A stretch of 64,000 nt of DNA from Pseudaminobacter soli (ex Li et al. 2025) (lineage in GTDB: Bacteria; Pseudomonadota; Alphaproteobacteria; Rhizobiales; Rhizobiaceae): assembly GCF_003012705.1 (NCBI RefSeq), contig NZ_PXYL01000011.1, forward strand, positions 1-64,000, given 5' to 3'. Shown here piece by piece: positions 1 to 8,494 of the stretch. A model generated the notes under the pieces. That model had not been told where the DNA came from and searched no databases. It was given only the letters and a program-made list of their open reading frames with translations. How positions within the stretch are numbered: the first letter of the stretch is position 1; each line of letters begins with the position of its first letter. The position numbers and the translations under genes were made by a program.

Positions 1-376
1 TCATGTCCTCCATCGGCACCACCTGGGCATAGCCGCCGCCGGCGGCACCGCCCTTGACGCCGAAGTTCGGCCCGAGCGAGGCCTCGCGGATGCAGATCAC
101 CGCCTTCTTGCCGATGCGGTTCAAGCCGTCGCCGAGGCCGACCGTGGTGGTGGTCTTGCCCTCGCCGGCCGGGGTCGGGTTGATGGCGGTGACCAGGATC
201 AGCTTGCCGTCCTTGCGCCCCTGCACCGACTGGATGAACTCGGCCGAGATCTTGGCCTTGTCGTGGCCGTAGGGCAAAAGATGCTCCGAGGCGATGCCGA
301 TCTTGTCGCCGATCGCCTGGATCGGCTGCTTCTTCGCGCCGCGCGCGATTTCGATGTCGCTCTTGAATTCCGGCAT
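1..376 (-). CDS. fhs: Formate-tetrahydrofolate ligase, N-terminal part (runs off the left edge)
   Basis: This is the first 125 codons of formate-tetrahydrofolate ligase, which makes 10-formyl-THF from formate, THF and ATP in the cytosol. The visible part starts [14 protein letters not shown] and contains the nucleotide-binding loop [14 protein letters not shown] near residues 68-81, followed by [20 protein letters not shown], all characteristic of the family. The ATG complement at 374-376 fits the usual N-terminus. The rest of the gene (family length about 555 residues) lies outside the window, so its integrity cannot be judged. It may link formate from C1 oxidation to folate metabolism, but it is far from the methanol module at the other end. 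Confidence 0.93.
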   Translation of the reverse strand, partial: MPEFKSDIEIARGAKKQPIQAIGDKIGIASEHLLPYGHDKAKISAEFIQSVQGRKDGKLILVTAINPTPAGEGKTTTTVGLGDGLNRIGKKAVICIREASLGPNFGVKGGAAGGGYAQVVPMEDM

Positions 377-524
377 TGGTCGAATGTTCCTCGGTTCGTT
401 TGACAATGCTTCTTTGGCGCCGTTCTAGCCGACGCATTTCCGTCGGCATAGAAGCCCGAGAGGGCTCATCTTCGCCGTCTCAAAACAGCCGCGCAATACA
501 CGGATTGCGACAGGGGGGAAGGAC

Positions 525-620
525 GCGGCAGTAGGGGAGTAGGGTAATAGGGCAGTAGGGGAATAGCACCTCGCCAGGCCGAAGGCCCAGCTTTTCCCTA
601 CTGCCTTACTGCCTCATTCT
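525..620. repeat. Short AGTAGGG-type repeats arranged as an inverted repeat
   Basis: Between the DUF2333 gene and fhs (both on the minus strand) lies a patch built of copies of a unit close to GGCAGTAGGG. The left arm, about 525-566, carries several forward copies. The right arm, about 593-636, carries the reverse complement (CCCTACTGCC, TTACTGCC, TTATTGCCC). The arms flank a GC-rich centre around 567-592, so the transcript could fold into a long imperfect hairpin. It lies directly downstream of the DUF2333 stop codon and may act as its terminator. It has none of the regular repeat-spacer structure of a CRISPR array. Confidence 0.6.
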
Positions 621-629
621 CTTATTGCC

Positions 630-1754
630 CTATCTCGACAGCGAGTTGCTGATCTCGACCAGGTTCGAGCGCACGCGCAGGATATAGAAGCCCATGGTGA
701 TAAGGTGCGAGGGCATGATCCAGCCCGCTTCCGCGCCGTTGGAGATGATGAAGGGCTGGATGTTCAGCGCCGAGCGGGTCTGCTCTTCCATCTGCTTCCA
801 CAGGCTGTCGAGATTGCGCGTGCGCAGCACGTCCTCGAAGTCGGCATGCGTGGCCTTGAGCAGGCCGTAATAGCCGTAGAGCTGGCCATAGGCGAACCAG
901 AAGCGGTCGTCGGCGCGCGGGTCGAGCCAGCCATTGCTGTTGTTTTCGGCGCGGTCCTTCAGGATGGCCGAGGTGCCGCCGATGTCGTTGGCGATGCGAT
1001 CGATGAACTGGATGAGGTTGTCGGCGCGCGCGTCGAAGACGGCGCCGCATTTCTCCAGCCGCGTGTTGAAGGTGCGCAGGCTCTTGATTGCCGCGCGATA
1101 ATAGCTGGGCGTCGGCGTCTTGGGGCCGAAGGGCCGCAGGCCAAAATACCAGGTGTATTCGTCGAACTGCATGTTGCCGCGCGCCGACTGCAGGTCCGAA
1201 TCGACCTGGCTGGTGCCGCGCAGGCGGCCGAGATTGTCGGCAAGCTCGGTGGTGGTGCGGCGCACCGCCTGGTTTATGCCGCGCTGGAACGAGGCCTTGT
1301 TGTCCAGGAAGGGCGTGTCGTCCCAGGACAGGCCGAAGAAGCCGAGCTTGTAGAGAAGCATCGACGAGATCCAGGCGTTCTGGTTGACGTTGAAATCGGT
1401 GAGATCGGCGGCGACGTCGGCTATGGCGGAGCGGCCGCAGCTCTTGGCAGCGGCGGCGGTGTCGGTCGTCGTACTTGTGCTGCTTGCATCGCCGACCTGT
1501 TCGCCGGCGCTGACATTGCGCTTCTCGAAGCCGTAGGCGTCGGCATAGTCGGGATTGAAGTTCGTCCAGACCTGCGTGGTCCAGACGAAATAGCCGTAAA
1601 GCGCGACAAAGCCGACGACGCAGACGCCGACCACTGCCTGCACGATCCAGTTGGCGCGCAGATAACAATGCCAGAGCCACCTGAAGGGCCAGGCGATCCC
1701 CCGCCCGATCGCACGGAAAATCCGGATCAAGAAATTCACGACCGGCTCGAGCAT
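630..1754 (-). CDS. DUF2333 family membrane protein
   Basis: This 374-residue protein resembles the DUF2333 family, which has no assigned function. A positively charged N-terminus precedes one clear membrane segment at about residues 38-58 (VQAVVGVCVVGFVALYGYFVW), and the remaining roughly 310 residues look soluble and are probably periplasmic. A Ser/Thr/Ala-rich linker near residues 88-103 precedes the conserved domain. The chosen ATG at 1754 places the membrane anchor near the N-terminus. The gene stands alone, between fhs and the divergent choline operon. Longer alternative starts would add an implausible arginine-rich extension. The family call is from recognition only. Confidence 0.8.
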   Translation of the reverse strand: MLEPVVNFLIRIFRAIGRGIAWPFRWLWHCYLRANWIVQAVVGVCVVGFVALYGYFVWTTQVWTNFNPDYADAYGFEKRNVSAGEQVGDASSTSTTTDTAAAAKSCGRSAIADVAADLTDFNVNQNAWISSMLLYKLGFFGLSWDDTPFLDNKASFQRGINQAVRRTTTELADNLGRLRGTSQVDSDLQSARGNMQFDEYTWYFGLRPFGPKTPTPSYYRAAIKSLRTFNTRLEKCGAVFDARADNLIQFIDRIANDIGGTSAILKDRAENNSNGWLDPRADDRFWFAYGQLYGYYGLLKATHADFEDVLRTRNLDSLWKQMEEQTRSALNIQPFIISNGAEAGWIMPSHLITMGFYILRVRSNLVEISNSLSR

Positions 1755-2097
1755 GTGGTCTGCTTCCCTCTCTGGCGCGATCCCGCCGACCGTCGGGCAG
1801 GAGCCGCATCGCGCAATTGCTGGCCCCCGGCGGTCGCGGGATGCCTCCCGGCGCCGGATGCGCCCCTCCCAGATATGTGGTTTTGGCAGGCTCTACAACA
1901 TGGCGAGATACTTGCCGCGATAACTTCAGCGATGCATCGCAGTCATCTGTGAACGACAAATTTGTCGCCCAAAGAAAACTTCGCGGCGCGTGCTGCCCAG
2001 TGTAGAAGCTTGAAACCATTCCAAAATGGTGTTTGGCTAAAACATGAATGGCCTAAGCCACACGCCAGTCGCAGCAAATTCACAATGGGAGAGACGC
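1755..2097. promoter_or_regulatory. Divergent intergenic region with a palindrome upstream of choX
   Basis: This 343-base region separates the divergent DUF2333 and choX genes and should contain both promoters. The clearest feature is an inverted repeat at 2015-2030 with arms ACCATT and AATGGT around CCAA, about 70 bases before choX. It could be an operator, since rhizobial choline uptake is typically choline-inducible, but no regulator can be named. A Shine-Dalgarno-like GGGAGAG lies just before the choX ATG at 2098. No convincing ORF or RNA gene was seen in the rest. Confidence 0.4.
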
Positions 2098-3033
2098 ATG
2101 TCGCGTATGAAAACATTCGCCATATCGCTTGGTATGGCGGCAATCCTCTATTCGGGCACCGCGCTCGCCGGTGACCCTGAAAGCTGCAAGACCGTTCGCC
2201 TGTCCGACGTCGGCTGGACCGACATCCAGGCAACCACCGGCATCGCCTCGGTATTGCTCACCTCGATGGGCTACGAGCCGCAGGTGATCCAGCTCTCGGT
2301 GCCGGTGACCTACGCCTCGCTGAAGAACAAGGATCTCGACGTCTTCCTCGGCAACTGGATGCCGTCGATGACCAACGACATCAAGGACTATGCCGCCGAA
2401 GGCTCGGTCGAGACCATCAGCGAGAACCTGTCGGGCGCGGGCTACGGCCTGGTGGTGCCGAACTATGTCGCGGATGCCGGCGTCAAGACGCTGACCGACC
2501 TCGGCAAGTTCAAGGACAAGTTCAACGGCAAGATCTACGGCATCGAGGCCGGCAATGACGGCAACCGCATCATCCTCGACATGATCAAGAACCCGGCCGA
2601 CAATCTGGACGGCTTCGAGCTGGTCGAATCCTCCGAGGCCGGCATGCTGACCCAGGCCGAGCAGTCGATGAAAAACAACGACTGGATCGTGTTCCTCGGC
2701 TGGACGCCGCATCCGGTGATGGGTGCCATGAAGATCACCTATCTCGACGGCATGGGCGATTCCGGCTTCGGCGCCGCCACCGTGCACACCAATGTGCGCA
2801 AGGGCTACACGACCGAGTGCCCCAATGTCGGCAAATTCATCGCGAACCTGAAGTTCAACCTCGATATGGAAGGCGCGATCATGGACAAGATCCTGAAGGG
2901 CGGCGACGCCAACGCCGCCGCCACCGAATGGCTGAAGGCCAATCCGGACGCGGTGAAGCCGTGGCTCGAAGGCGTGACCACCTTCGACGGCGGCGACGCA
3001 GCTGCTGCGGTCAAGACCGCGATCGGCGGCTGA
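2098..3033 (+). CDS. choX: Choline ABC transporter substrate-binding protein
   Basis: This periplasmic binding protein (311 residues) delivers choline, with lower affinity acetylcholine or betaine in the family, to the ChoW-ChoV importer. A signal peptide covers residues 1-24 (ending SGTALA). The aromatic box known from Sinorhizobium ChoX is present: Trp40, Trp87, Tyr116 and Trp202, together with Asp42 and Asn153, each at a constant offset from the published positions. The ATG at 2098 is chosen over an upstream one at 2044 because it follows a purine-rich ribosome site and gives a proper signal peptide. choW and choV follow in the same direction. The binding-box match makes choline more likely than glycine betaine or proline. 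Confidence 0.93.
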   Translation: MSRMKTFAISLGMAAILYSGTALAGDPESCKTVRLSDVGWTDIQATTGIASVLLTSMGYEPQVIQLSVPVTYASLKNKDLDVFLGNWMPSMTNDIKDYAAEGSVETISENLSGAGYGLVVPNYVADAGVKTLTDLGKFKDKFNGKIYGIEAGNDGNRIILDMIKNPADNLDGFELVESSEAGMLTQAEQSMKNNDWIVFLGWTPHPVMGAMKITYLDGMGDSGFGAATVHTNVRKGYTTECPNVGKFIANLKFNLDMEGAIMDKILKGGDANAAATEWLKANPDAVKPWLEGVTTFDGGDAAAAVKTAIGG

Positions 3034-3052
3034 CATAGAACGAACTCGCTTT

Positions 3053-3113
3053 CCCCTCGCTTCGGCGAGGGGAGGGTGTTGCGGTGACGCCGACGCCGCC
3101 CCGCGTCGGCGTC
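3053..3113 (+). promoter_or_regulatory. Two perfect RNA hairpins between choX and choW
   Basis: The first hairpin has 8-bp arms, CCCCTCGC at 3053-3060 and GCGAGGGG at 3065-3072, closed by a TTCG tetraloop. The second has 11-bp arms, GACGCCGACGC at 3086-3096 and GCGTCGGCGTC at 3103-3113, with a six-base loop. Both are perfect and lie 20-80 bases after the choX stop. No T-run follows either, so they look less like a full terminator than like a 3'-end stabiliser or partial attenuator that would leave more choX than choWV message. They could also belong to a dispersed rhizobial palindromic repeat. Confidence 0.65.
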
Positions 3114-3183
3114 GTCTTGGGGGGATGGCCCTGACGGGTCGGGAGAGGGGCAGCCGCTGTTTTTCGGCAGCAGAAGGGACAAG

Positions 3184-4038
3184 ATGGATCCGGTTTCGCA
3201 ATTTCTGGCCAGCTACAAGATACCGATCGGCGCCTGGGGCAAGGCGTTCTTCACGTTTCTGACCGACAATTTCGACGCCTTCTTCCGCGGTCTCTCGAAT
3301 AGTCTCAACTTCATCCTCAACGGGCTCGTCGACACGTTCCTGTTGATGCCGCCGGTTCTGCTGGTGGCCTTGATCGCGCTGCTCGCCTGGTATCTGCAGC
3401 GCTCCAAGACGCTGGCGCTGGGCGTTGCAATCGGCCTGCTCTTCATCATCAATCAGGGGTTGTGGAAGCAGACCGTGCAGACGCTGGTTCTGGTGGTGGC
3501 CGCTTCCGCCGCCTCCATGCTGATCGGCGTGCCGCTCGGCATCTGGGCCGCACACAAGCCCAAGGTCTACCGGGTGATGCTGCCCGTGCTCGACCTCATG
3601 CAGACGCTGCCGACCTTCGTCTATCTCATTCCGGTGCTCACCCTGTTCGGCCTCGGCAATGCGCCGGGCCTGATCGTCACCATCATCTTCGTCATCCCGA
3701 CGGCGGTGCGCCTGACCCATCTCGGCGTCGTCTCGGTGCCAAAGGCGATCGTCGAGGCCGGCGAGGCCTTCGGTGCCACCAAACGCCAGCTTTTGTGGAA
3801 GGTGGAACTGCCGGCCGCATTGCCCACCATCATGGCGGGGCTGACCCAGTGCATCATGCTGTCGCTGTCGATGGTGGTGTTTGCCGCCCTTATCGGCGCC
3901 GGCGGGCTGGGCACCGAAATCAACCGCGCGCTCGGCTCGCGCAAGATCGACCTCGGGCTTGAGGCCGGCCTGGCGATCGTCGTGCTCGCCATCGTGCTCG
4001 ACCGCATGACCCGCATCGGCGTCGGAGGCAAGAAATGA
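3184..4038 (+). CDS. choW: Choline ABC transporter permease
   Basis: This is the inner-membrane permease (284 residues) of the choline importer, in the ProW/OpuAB-type family. Several hydrophobic segments are visible, at about 41-62, 79-92, 97-120 and 127-150, with more towards the C-terminus. The EAA loop that docks on the ATPase is at roughly residues 193-214 (EAGEAFGATKRQLLWKVELP). The gene is 150 bases after choX, across the hairpin region, and its last bases ATGA overlap the choV start, implying translational coupling. Its family position and partner ChoX support choline as substrate. Confidence 0.92.
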   Translation: MDPVSQFLASYKIPIGAWGKAFFTFLTDNFDAFFRGLSNSLNFILNGLVDTFLLMPPVLLVALIALLAWYLQRSKTLALGVAIGLLFIINQGLWKQTVQTLVLVVAASAASMLIGVPLGIWAAHKPKVYRVMLPVLDLMQTLPTFVYLIPVLTLFGLGNAPGLIVTIIFVIPTAVRLTHLGVVSVPKAIVEAGEAFGATKRQLLWKVELPAALPTIMAGLTQCIMLSLSMVVFAALIGAGGLGTEINRALGSRKIDLGLEAGLAIVVLAIVLDRMTRIGVGGKK

Positions 4039-5219
4039 ACGTCGCCGTAGATTTCAAGAATGTCGACATCGTCTTCGGCCCGGACACGGCCGATGCGCTG
4101 GCCATGGTCGACAATGGCGCGACGCGCGCGGAAATCCTGGAAAAGACTGGCAATGTGCTGGGCTGTGCGGGCGCCAACCTCACCGTCAACGAGGGCGAGA
4201 TCTCCGTCCTCATGGGCCTTTCGGGCTCGGGCAAGTCGACGCTGCTGCGCGCCGTGAACCGGCTGAACGTGGTGTCGCGCGGCCAGGTTCTGGTCAAAGA
4301 CGGCGACCGTATAGTCGACGTGGTGACCTGCGACGACGCAACGCTGCGCCGCCTGCGCCAGAAGAACGTCGCCATGGTGTTCCAGCAGTTCGGCCTCCTG
4401 CCGTGGCGCACGGTGGAGGAAAATGTCGGCCTTGGGCTTGAGCTTGCCGGCGTGCCGGAAGCCGAACGCAAGGAGCGCGTGAAAAAACAGCTTGCGCTGG
4501 TCGGCCTCTCGCAATGGGCGAAGAAGTATGCGCACGAGTTGTCGGGCGGAATGCAGCAGCGCGTCGGACTTGCGCGCGCCTTCGCCACCGAAGCGCCCAT
4601 CCTGCTCATGGACGAGCCGTTTTCGGCGCTCGACCCGCTGATCCGCACCAAGCTGCAGGACGAGCTTCTGCAACTGCAGAAGACGCTGAAGAAGACCATC
4701 ATCTTCGTCAGCCATGATCTTGAGGAAGCGCTGAAAATCGGCAACACGATCACCATCATGGAGGGTGGGCGCATCGTCCAAAGCGGAGCGCCCGAGGACA
4801 TCGTGCTGCGCCCCGCCAACGACTATGTCCGCGACTTCATCGCCAATGTGAATCCGCTTTCGGTGCTGACGGCCTGGAACGTGATGCGCGACCGGCGCGA
4901 TCTCGAAAGGGCCGGCGAGGACGGCTGGCTGTGGCTGGACCGCCGCCAGACGACGCGCTTCAAGATCGACAGCGATGGGCTGGTGGCCGCGGCAGAGCGC
5001 AACGGACAGCCGGCGATCTGGGCGTCATGCGACGAGGTGGAGGGGCTTTCGGCCGACGGCTCGCACGTCTTCTGGGCGCGGCCGGGGACGTCGCTGAAGA
5101 CGGTGATGCTGGCCATGCACCGCTCGCAGACCGCGCCCGTGGCACTGTTCGACGAGCAATCGCGCTTCGTCGGCGCCATCGGCATCCGGGACGTGCTGTC
5201 GGCGGTGCTGCGGAAGTAG
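4035..5219 (+). CDS. choV: Choline ABC transporter ATP-binding protein
   Basis: This is the ATPase of the choline importer (394 residues). The Walker A loop GLSGSGKST is at residues 61-69, the signature LSGGMQQRVGLARAFA and the Walker B LLMDEPFSALD follow at the normal distance, and the switch histidine is in IFVSHDLEEAL. The last 120 or so residues form the C-terminal extension typical of glycine-betaine/choline ATPases, where CBS-like domains can sense ionic strength. The start overlaps the choW stop (ATGA). All catalytic motifs look intact. Confidence 0.93.
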   Translation: MNVAVDFKNVDIVFGPDTADALAMVDNGATRAEILEKTGNVLGCAGANLTVNEGEISVLMGLSGSGKSTLLRAVNRLNVVSRGQVLVKDGDRIVDVVTCDDATLRRLRQKNVAMVFQQFGLLPWRTVEENVGLGLELAGVPEAERKERVKKQLALVGLSQWAKKYAHELSGGMQQRVGLARAFATEAPILLMDEPFSALDPLIRTKLQDELLQLQKTLKKTIIFVSHDLEEALKIGNTITIMEGGRIVQSGAPEDIVLRPANDYVRDFIANVNPLSVLTAWNVMRDRRDLERAGEDGWLWLDRRQTTRFKIDSDGLVAAAERNGQPAIWASCDEVEGLSADGSHVFWARPGTSLKTVMLAMHRSQTAPVALFDEQSRFVGAIGIRDVLSAVLRK

Positions 5220-5267
5220 CGCGGCGGCTTGCCGATCTTGCGGAGAGTGAGGCGCAGGACGTGATAG

Positions 5268-5897
5268 ATGCCTGATCTGCTTTTCACGGGGCCCGACGAC
5301 GCCCGGCTGACCTTGATGCTCGCCCACGGCGCGGGCGCGCCGATGGATTCGGGCTGGATGAATGCGATGGCCGAAAGGCTGGCGGGCCATGGCATACGCG
5401 TCGCCCGCTTCGAGTTCGGCTATATGGCCGCGCGGCGCTCGGGCCAGCGCAAGCCGCCGCCGCGCGCCGAAACCCTGCTTGGCGAATATCTCGATGCGGT
5501 CGATGCGCTGGGGCCGACCCAAAACCTGTTCATCGGCGGCAAGTCCCTGGGTGGACGCGTGGCGAGCATGGTGGCCGACGAGCTTTTTGCGCAAGGCAAG
5601 ATCGCGGGGCTCGTCTGCCTCGGCTATCCGTTCCACCCGCCGGCCAAGCCGCAGCAACTTCGCACCGCGCATCTAAAGCATCTCGCCGTGCCGGCACTGA
5701 TCTGCCAAGGCACGCGCGACCCATTTGGCACGCGCGACGAGGTTTTATCCTACGAGCTTTCGCCGCAGATCAACATCGAGTGGCTCGAAGACGGAGACCA
5801 CGATTTCAAGCCGCGCAAGCCTCTGACGCTGGACGGCAATCTCGATGCCGCAGCCGCCGCTGTTGCCGGCTGGATGCGGGAAATCGTGGCCGAATAG
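5268..5897 (+). CDS. Alpha/beta-fold hydrolase (dienelactone-hydrolase-like)
   Basis: This 209-residue protein has the features of a small cytosolic alpha/beta hydrolase. The oxyanion region is LMLAHGAGAPMDSGWM, the nucleophile elbow is GGKSLGGRVA (Ser near residue 94), the acid is probably the Asp in GTRDPFGTRDE, and the histidine is in EDGDHDFKPRK. The family resembles the KANL3/Tex30-like bacterial hydrolases, whose substrates are unknown. It starts 48 bases after choV on the same strand and could be cotranscribed, although no role in choline metabolism is indicated. Confidence 0.82.
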   Translation: MPDLLFTGPDDARLTLMLAHGAGAPMDSGWMNAMAERLAGHGIRVARFEFGYMAARRSGQRKPPPRAETLLGEYLDAVDALGPTQNLFIGGKSLGGRVASMVADELFAQGKIAGLVCLGYPFHPPAKPQQLRTAHLKHLAVPALICQGTRDPFGTRDEVLSYELSPQINIEWLEDGDHDFKPRKPLTLDGNLDAAAAAVAGWMREIVAE

Positions 5898-5928
5898 GCT
5901 GTAAAACGTTGCCGAAATGGAACGCGCC

Positions 5929-5942
5929 TACCGAAATCGGTA
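5929..5942. promoter_or_regulatory. Small palindrome upstream of the autotransporter gene
   Basis: The 154-base gap before the autotransporter contains a perfect inverted repeat, TACCGA and TCGGTA around AA. It lies 110 bases upstream of the start codon and could bind a dimeric regulator. It is short enough to occur by chance. Confidence 0.25.
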
Positions 5943-6051
5943 ACGCTGGCCGAGGCTTCTGCGGGCGAAGGCGCGGAGATACTTGCCAGAAGGCGTTATC
6001 GAAGGCAGAATCAACCTCTGACTGCAATGCGGCGCGTACGCGAGGGGCGAC

Positions 6052-8238
6052 ATGGCATTTGCACTGCGCAGGGGTACACGGTCGATAGCGCTTTCGCTAC
6101 TGGCTGCGACAGCATTGGCATCCGGCCCTGCATTCTCCGACGGCTTTACCATTTCAGGACCAACGACCGGCCCGCAGGTCATGGATCATGACGGCGACAT
6201 TGGAACGGTCACATCGGGGGGCTCCATCTCCCTGTCGGTTTCTGGCCGCGGTGCAGTGGAGATGCTCGAAGCCAACCAGAAGCTGACCAATGACGGCTCG
6301 CTGGCCGCGGCAGGAATAGGATCACTCGGCATAGCCAGCGGCGGCCAAGGAGCGATCATCGTAAACAATGGCTTGCTGCGCGCGGACAGTGGTGTGTTCG
6401 GTGGTATCTTTGCGCTCGGCGATAGAACCCGGATCACCAACAGCGGTATGGTAGAGGTCGGTGGGACCAATGTCTTTGGCATCGATATCAAAGGGGAGAA
6501 TTCAAGCGTTTCCAACAGCGGAACGATCCGAGCTGTGGGAAACGGTTCCCTAGGCATCGTGGCTGCCGGAAGTGGTGGCCAAGTAAAGAACAGTGGAAAA
6601 ATCGGCACGACGGGTGAGGGGAGTACGGGCATCATCGTTGGTGATCCCGATCCCTCGATAGTCATCTCAGGTGTGACGGTTTTGAATGATGGCTCGATCC
6701 ACACCTCAGGGCAGGCTAGCTTTGGCGTGGCCGCCCATGCTGACCGGGTCTCCATTACAAACCATGGCGCAATCGATAGCAGCGGGCAGGCGGCGGGCGG
6801 GATTGTCGTCTGGGGTAACGATGCGAGTATATCAAATAGCGGCTCGATCAGGGTCTCGGGCGCGACCTCCGTGGGTATCGGCGTTGGCCTCGGCAACAAC
6901 GCAGCTATTCGTAATAGTGGTTCGGTGATTGTCGACGGCGCCACTTCTGTGGCCATCGAGGTCGGGAGTAACAACGCCGTTGTCTCAAATTCCGGCACGA
7001 TCTTTAACAACGGCGATGCCGCAATCCTTTTCGCAGGCAACAACGCCACGCTGAACCTGCTTGCCGGCACGCGCATCCAAGGGGCAATTGTCTTCCAAGG
7101 TGCTGACAACACCGCCACCTTCGGCTCGGGTCTCAATGCGATGATGACGTTCTCCGGAACCGGCGTCCCAACGATCATCCGCACCGATGGGCTCCCCTTC
7201 GTCGTCAGCGGCAACACGGTTGCCGTTCTCGACACCGCCGGCTTCGGCACAGCCGGCAGCGTGGTGGCCGACCTGACGGGCAATATCGCCGGCGCCATTG
7301 AGGATCGTCTGACCCAGGTACGGCGCGAAAGGATCGTCGGCGCCGCACTCGGCCTGCGCGGTGGCCATGGCATTGGCGCAGGCGAGGAGGGGACGGCTGT
7401 GACCGGCATCGGGCCGGCATTCTGGGCGACCGCGATCGGCGGTTATCGCAAGCAGAACGGCTCGGGTATCGACTTCCACACCTCGCTCGGTGGCGTGGTC
7501 GTGGGCGCGGACACCGACATCAACGAATTCTGGCGCGGCGGCGTCTTCCTCGGCGGGGCAGGCGGTTCGTCTCACGTCGACGGCTCCGACCAGGACATCG
7601 ACAACAGCAGCTTCTTCGGAGGCGGCTATCTCGGCTATACGGCCGGGCTGAATTTCGCCGACCTGTCGCTTTCGGTCGGTTCGTTCCGCCAGGACAGCGA
7701 CCGCCGCATCGCCAACAACATGGTCGATGGCGGGCTGGAGACGGCGCATGCGAGGTCCAACGGCACCTATGTCAGTCCGGCGTTGACCGTGGGCACGCAT
7801 GTGATCTGGAACGACACGATGTTCGTGCCGACCCTCAGGCTGCGCTATGCCGGTCTGTTCCTCGACGGCTATTCGGAGACGGGCGGGGGAGATGCGCTGA
7901 GGGTGGATTCGCGAGACGTGCATGTGTTCGAGGCGCGCGGCCAGATCGCGCTGCCGCTCGCGCCGCATGTGACCGAGAACGGCATCTGGGCAACCACGCT
8001 CCGCGCCGGAATCGACGGCATCGCGCAAAGCCGCGGCAACGTTTCGGCGACACTTTTGGGGCAGGATATCGAGTTTACGCCGGCGGGCCATAGAAGCGCC
8101 GTGCGCGGTTTTGCCGGCGCCGACTTCAATTTCATCACCGACAGCCGGTTGCAGTGGCAGGCGACGGTCGAGGCGGGTTACGGCAGCGACAGCGCGTTCA
8201 TTGCGACGGGCCGCGCGGGGCTGAGCATTCCGTTCTGA
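6052..8238 (+). CDS. Autotransporter (type V secretion) with repeat-rich passenger
   Basis: This 728-residue protein is a classical autotransporter. A signal peptide covers about residues 1-29 (ending ASGPAFS). A passenger of roughly 400 residues follows, made of repeated turns of the type ISNSGSIRVSG, ITNSGMVEVGG and VSNSGTIFNNG, which predict a beta-helix. A C-terminal barrel of about 270 residues ends in AGLSIPF, with the terminal Phe required for BamA-assisted outer-membrane insertion. The ATG follows a good ribosome site (GAGGGG). The passenger uses noticeably more A/T-rich codons than the barrel. It probably displays a surface structure or adhesin, but no ligand can be inferred. Confidence 0.87.
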   Translation: MAFALRRGTRSIALSLLAATALASGPAFSDGFTISGPTTGPQVMDHDGDIGTVTSGGSISLSVSGRGAVEMLEANQKLTNDGSLAAAGIGSLGIASGGQGAIIVNNGLLRADSGVFGGIFALGDRTRITNSGMVEVGGTNVFGIDIKGENSSVSNSGTIRAVGNGSLGIVAAGSGGQVKNSGKIGTTGEGSTGIIVGDPDPSIVISGVTVLNDGSIHTSGQASFGVAAHADRVSITNHGAIDSSGQAAGGIVVWGNDASISNSGSIRVSGATSVGIGVGLGNNAAIRNSGSVIVDGATSVAIEVGSNNAVVSNSGTIFNNGDAAILFAGNNATLNLLAGTRIQGAIVFQGADNTATFGSGLNAMMTFSGTGVPTIIRTDGLPFVVSGNTVAVLDTAGFGTAGSVVADLTGNIAGAIEDRLTQVRRERIVGAALGLRGGHGIGAGEEGTAVTGIGPAFWATAIGGYRKQNGSGIDFHTSLGGVVVGADTDINEFWRGGVFLGGAGGSSHVDGSDQDIDNSSFFGGGYLGYTAGLNFADLSLSVGSFRQDSDRRIANNMVDGGLETAHARSNGTYVSPALTVGTHVIWNDTMFVPTLRLRYAGLFLDGYSETGGGDALRVDSRDVHVFEARGQIALPLAPHVTENGIWATTLRAGIDGIAQSRGNVSATLLGQDIEFTPAGHRSAVRGFAGADFNFITDSRLQWQATVEAGYGSDSAFIATGRAGLSIPF

Positions 8239-8275
8239 GTGAACGGATGATGTTGAGCCATCGTTGATGGGGCGA

Positions 8276-8433
8276 ATCCTCCCTCTCCGTCCGCTTCGCG
8301 GCCACCTCTCCCCCGCTTTGCGGGGGCGAGGAACCGGCACTCTCGAAGGTCACCGCGTCTCAGGACTTGGGTTCCTCGCCCCCATGAAATGGGGGAGAGG
8401 TGGCTCGGGCATAGCCCGAGACGGAGGGGGGCT
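8276..8433. repeat. Large intergenic palindromic element (RIME-like)
   Basis: Two arms of about 55-60 bases are near-complementary. The left arm (from 8276) contains CCACCTCTCCCCC, a small hairpin and GGGGGCGAGGAACC. The right arm (to about 8433) contains GGTTCCTCGCCCCC, a small hairpin and GGGGGAGAGGTGG. Each arm holds inner mini-hairpins such as CCCCCGCTTTGCGGGGG and GCTCGGGCATAGCCCGAG. This is the layout of the rhizobial intergenic mosaic elements, but I assign it by structure only. It lies between convergent genes and may also act as a bidirectional terminator. Confidence 0.7.
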
Positions 8434-8494
8434 CAGCGCCTTGTTCGGGTAGGTCCTTCGAGGCTCGCCGTTTGAGCTCCCGGGGCGCGCTACG

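Noticed and set aside
525-620. CRISPR-like repeat array
   Set aside because: The units are about ten bases, diverged, have no unique spacers and occur in opposite orientations. No cas gene is near.
622-2019. Longer minus-strand ORF overlapping the DUF2333 gene
   Set aside because: It is in a different frame, very rich in Arg/Pro/His, and lacks the membrane anchor and family pattern seen in the 630-1754 frame.
2080-3720. Minus-strand ORF of 546 codons opposite choX and choW
   Set aside because: It covers two known genes and their gap. The binding box of ChoX proves the plus strand is coding.
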